Assembly (NCBI GenBank): GCA_910585645.1 | Contig: CAJUFP010000164.1 | Location: 1 to 8,073, forward strand | Direction of reading: 5' to 3' | Source of the DNA: an uncultured Hungatella sp. | GTDB lineage: Bacteria > Bacillota > Clostridia > Lachnospirales > Lachnospiraceae | Length of the DNA stretch: 8,073 bases | Shown here: positions 6,721-8,073 of the stretch, one piece after another | How the letters are laid out: each line of letters opens with the position of its first letter | Numbering within the stretch: position 1 is the first letter of the stretch | Translations under genes and position numbers: made by a program | Notes under the pieces: model-generated | Databases searched by the model: none | Seen by the model: the letters and a program-made list of their open reading frames with translations, nothing else | What the model was told of the DNA's origin: nothing

Positions 6721-6754
6721 AATAAAGCCCCCTAATCAATTTCCTTTTTCTTGG

Positions 6755-7081
6755 TTATGACTTCTTCGCTTCCTTCATCATCTTCACGGCAGTCTTAAGA
6801 ACCTTCTCCCCGTCCATCATCCCGTAGGCTGTCTGATCGATCACCGCAATGGGAATCCCGGTAGAGCCGTACTGCTTTACCACCTCCTGGAACCGATGCT
6901 TCACCTGCGGCCCTAAAAGGATCACATCCGGATGCCGCTCCTCAATGATCTGCCCGATCTTTCCGTCAGAAAACGCCTCCACCTCAATGGGAAGTCCATG
7001 GTCCTGGGCCACGCCCTGCATCTTGCTGGCCAGCATACTGGTGGACATTCCAGCGCTGCAAAATAAATATACTCTCTTCAT
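6755..7081 (-). CDS. PTS EIIB component, lactose/cellobiose class
   Basis: This cytoplasmic phosphocarrier of 108 residues, a normal length, passes phosphate from EIIA to the sugar held by EIIC. The N-terminal strand and loop KRVYLFCSAGMSTSML contain the phosphorylated Cys8 and the P-loop-like CSAGMST seen in cellobiose EIIB proteins. HPDVILLGPQVKHRFQEV and GIPIAVIDQTAYGMMDGEKVL follow as expected for this fold. The start ATG 7081 has AAGGAG eight bases upstream. The gap to EIIA is 273 bases, unusually long for adjacent PTS subunits, and most of it is the 33-bp repeat array. The gap to EIIC is only 34 bases. Confidence 0.96.
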   Translation of the reverse strand: MKRVYLFCSAGMSTSMLASKMQGVAQDHGLPIEVEAFSDGKIGQIIEERHPDVILLGPQVKHRFQEVVKQYGSTGIPIAVIDQTAYGMMDGEKVLKTAVKMMKEAKKS

Positions 7082-7173
7082 CTTATTTTCTCCTTTCCTT
7101 ACATTCCGTCAAACCCTGTCCGTTCGCGCCGGTGCCTGTCTCTTTTCCGGCCCGTCGCTCACTCCTGCATAAG

Positions 7174-7369
7174 CCGCTTCCCCGCGCCGGCCGCGACTGC
7201 TTAAGTCATTTCCCGGCGCTGCTCACAATTGCTCAGAGCCGCTTTCCCGCGTCACTTACAACTGCTCAGAGCCGCTTTCCCGCATCACTTACAACTGCTC
7301 AGAGCCGCTTTCCCACATCACTCACAACTGTTCAAAACCGCTTTCCCGCACCGCCTAAGCCTGCTCAAG
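7174..7369. repeat. 33-bp tandem repeat, 6 copies, overlapping the end of EIIA
   Basis: Units of 32-33 bases begin at 7174, 7206, 7239, 7272, 7305 and 7338. The copies at 7239 and 7272 differ at a single base; the outer ones are more diverged. The rightmost unit (7338-7369) contains the EIIA stop codon (7355-7357) and its last four sense codons, and the preceding coding segment 7370-7400 still resembles the unit. The array therefore looks like repeated copying of the 3' end of EIIA. On the message strand each central unit holds stop codons in all three frames, so the spacer cannot be read through. There are no variable spacers, so it is not CRISPR. Confidence 0.9.
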
Positions 7370-7690
7370 CCGCTTCTCCAGCGCGTCGATCTGCTCATAG
7401 CTGGCGATCATCTCCTCGGCGATGATCTTGAATCCCTCCGCGCTCATCAGCTGATCCTCCGCGTGGATCAGGATCAAAGACCCTCCCACAGGGTTGCCCT
7501 TTGCCTCCCTCTGAAGCAGCTCAAAATGCGCGTCGTGGCCCTTCAAAAACTCCTGCTGTCCGGCCTCCACACACGCTCTGGCCCCTGCGAAATCCCTCTC
7601 TTTGGCCTTGTGAATAGCCTCAATATAGTTGGAACGAGCCGTTCCCACATTGGAAATAATCTGGAAGCAGATAATCTCTAATCCCTCCAT
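7355..7690 (-). CDS. PTS EIIA component, lactose/cellobiose class
   Basis: This small helical cytoplasmic protein of 111 residues takes phosphate from HPr and gives it to EIIB; family members work as trimers. The active-site block is SLILIHAEDQLM at 71-82, with His76 as the phosphorylated residue and Asp79 as the conserved metal-binding acid. The N-terminal GLEIICFQIISNVGTARSNYIEAI and the central GHDAHFELLQREA also match. I start it at ATG 7690, seven bases after AAAGGAGG; an ATG directly before it (7693) is possible. The open frame extends to 7777 but that part is arginine- and glycine-rich leader without homology. The last codons lie inside the first unit of the 33-bp repeat array. It is the first gene of the cluster, about 80 bases from the predicted transcript start. 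Confidence 0.95.
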   Translation of the reverse strand: MEGLEIICFQIISNVGTARSNYIEAIHKAKERDFAGARACVEAGQQEFLKGHDAHFELLQREAKGNPVGGSLILIHAEDQLMSAEGFKIIAEEMIASYEQIDALEKRLEQA

Positions 7691-7775
7691 CATTTCCCCT
7701 CCTTTCTTTTTTGTTCCTGACCTTCCGGCCAGTACATCCGGCGCGCCCCCGGCGCACCTCCTTGAATCTGACATC

Positions 7776-7804
7776 ATTATAGCCCCAACTGCTTTCTTTG
7801 TGCA
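7776..7804 (-). promoter_or_regulatory. Predicted sigma-A promoter for the PTS cluster
   Basis: On the minus strand a perfect -10 box TATAAT occupies 7781-7776. A -35-like TGCACA (four of six to TTGACA) lies at 7804-7799, with a 17-base spacer. Transcription would start near 7769, giving a leader of about 80 bases before EIIA. The leader contains a short GCGCC-GGG-GGCGC hairpin near 7741-7757. It is the only strong promoter-like match I found ahead of the cluster. Confidence 0.6.
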
Positions 7805-7838
7805 GTAAATCCACTTCCTAACTACTAGGAAAAATATT

Positions 7839-7852
7839 TTTATACGTTTTCA
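7839..7852 (-). promoter_or_regulatory. Possible CcpA (cre) site or operator
   Basis: On the minus strand TGAAAACGTATAAA matches the cre consensus TGWAANCGNTNWCA except at two positions. It is centred about 45 bases upstream of the -35 box, and is flanked by two perfect palindromes, AAAATATTTT (7831-7840) and ACTATAGT (7852-7859). Such a position is more common for activators than for roadblock repression. Either CcpA control or a local PTS-cluster regulator is possible; no regulator gene lies in the window. Confidence 0.3.
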
Positions 7853-7932
7853 CTATAGTTTTTCCAAAATGCCGATTGAAACACCGTCAGTTTTTTCCAT
7901 TTCAGGTCTTTAAGAACGATCTCTTACGCCAA

Positions 7933-8073
7933 ATGGTAAATGAAATTGGTGTATTGTTGAGTGAGCAAATCGAAGGTTGTCGCAAAGCCAGTCAGAGAAG
8001 GAGAGATGTCCTGTCCGAGTTCAGATATGCCAAACATTCCGATGAGCCCTTAAAGCGGGAACCAGTCGGGTAT
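7933..8073 (+). CDS. Partial hypothetical ORF running off the right edge
   Basis: The plus-strand frame from ATG 7933 stays open for 47 codons to the end of the window (MVNEIGVLLSEQIEGC, then RKASQRRRDVLSEF, then RYAKHSDEPLKREPVGY). It is open upstream as far as 7822, and a TTG at 7876 would add 19 residues reading KHRQFFPFQVFKNDLLRQ. No good ribosome site precedes either start, which lowers confidence. The product is charged, with an arginine cluster, probably helical; I do not recognise the family. It diverges from the PTS cluster and has a lower GC content. The 24-bp flanking inverted repeat falls inside it, encoding IGVLLSEQ. Confidence 0.45.
   Translation, partial: MVNEIGVLLSEQIEGCRKASQRRRDVLSEFRYAKHSDEPLKREPVGY
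7945..7968. repeat. Right copy of the 24-bp inverted repeat
   Basis: This is the partner of 44-67, with 22 of 24 bases identical when the left copy is read on the minus strand, and an exact 17-base core. Here it lies inside the partial plus-strand ORF, in the frame IGVLLSEQ. The left copy in its own frame reads IDILLSEQ. Both nucleotide differences change the residue, so a shared coding origin is possible but the copies are not under obvious protein-level constraint. Confidence 0.6.

Noticed and set aside
7174..7369. CRISPR array
   Set aside because: Units are contiguous with no unique spacers, and no cas genes are present. The same holds for the 16-bp and 58-bp arrays.
7132..7681. Plus-strand frames with 11-residue repeats (RFPASLTTAQS-like) across the 33-bp array
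   Set aside because: The repeat unit is a multiple of three, so it stays open by construction. The frames run antisense into EIIA and lack starts with ribosome sites or any family resemblance.
7691..7777. N-terminal extension of EIIA to 7777
   Set aside because: The upstream codons are arginine/glycine-rich with no homology, they overlap the predicted -10 box, and a strong AAAGGAGG site selects ATG 7690.

Overview
The window carries one long leftward (minus-strand) gene cluster of about 7.2 kb (roughly 455-7690). It sits between shorter, more AT-rich flanks that hold gene fragments and small ORFs. The body is GC-rich, uses strong GGAGG-type ribosome sites, and combines a lactose/cellobiose-class PTS, a glycine-reductase-B-like protein, CutC and YitT. 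This suggests a gut anaerobic Firmicute, most likely a Lachnospiraceae of the Enterocloster / Clostridium clostridioforme kind. That placement is inferred from style and content, not from a marker gene.

In transcription order (right to left) the cluster runs as follows. A promoter lies at 7776-7804, with a cre-like site upstream of it. Then come PTS EIIA (7690-7355), EIIB (7081-6755) and EIIC (6720-5389), a 174-residue selenocysteine-free GrdB-like protein (4923-4399), and a glycosylasparaginase-type Ntn hydrolase (4381-3425). These are followed by an M20 dipeptidase of the PepV/Sapep type that lacks most of its lid domain (3237-2137), CutC (2083-1340) and a YitT-family membrane protein (1303-455). 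No regulator, kinase, glycosidase or GlcNAc-6-P deacetylase is present in the window.

My reading is that this is a candidate uptake and breakdown system for a sugar linked to asparagine or to a short peptide. GlcNAc-Asn left over from host N-glycoproteins is the obvious candidate. The PTS would import and phosphorylate the sugar, the glycosylasparaginase would cut the sugar-Asn amide bond, and the dipeptidase would trim the peptide part. The pairing of a glycosylasparaginase with a PepV-like peptidase recalls the Lactobacillus casei alf-2 cluster for fucosyl-GlcNAc-Asn (from memory). That cluster uses an MFS permease and a sugar kinase instead of a PTS. The GrdB-like protein has no assigned role; substrate and function are inference.

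Three spacers inside the cluster hold tandem repeats with unrelated units: 33 bp x 6 between EIIA and EIIB, about 58 bp x 3 after EIIC, and 16 bp x 5 between the hydrolase and the dipeptidase. The 33-bp array overlaps the EIIA stop codon and looks built from the 3' end of that gene.

The flanks differ from the body. On the left are a frameshifted small gene (446-245), a 32-codon ORF (175-77) and a C-rich stretch at the edge. On the right an ORF runs off the end on the plus strand. A 24-base element (22/24 identical, 17 bases exact) lies in inverted orientation at 44-67 and 7945-7968, bracketing the whole cluster.
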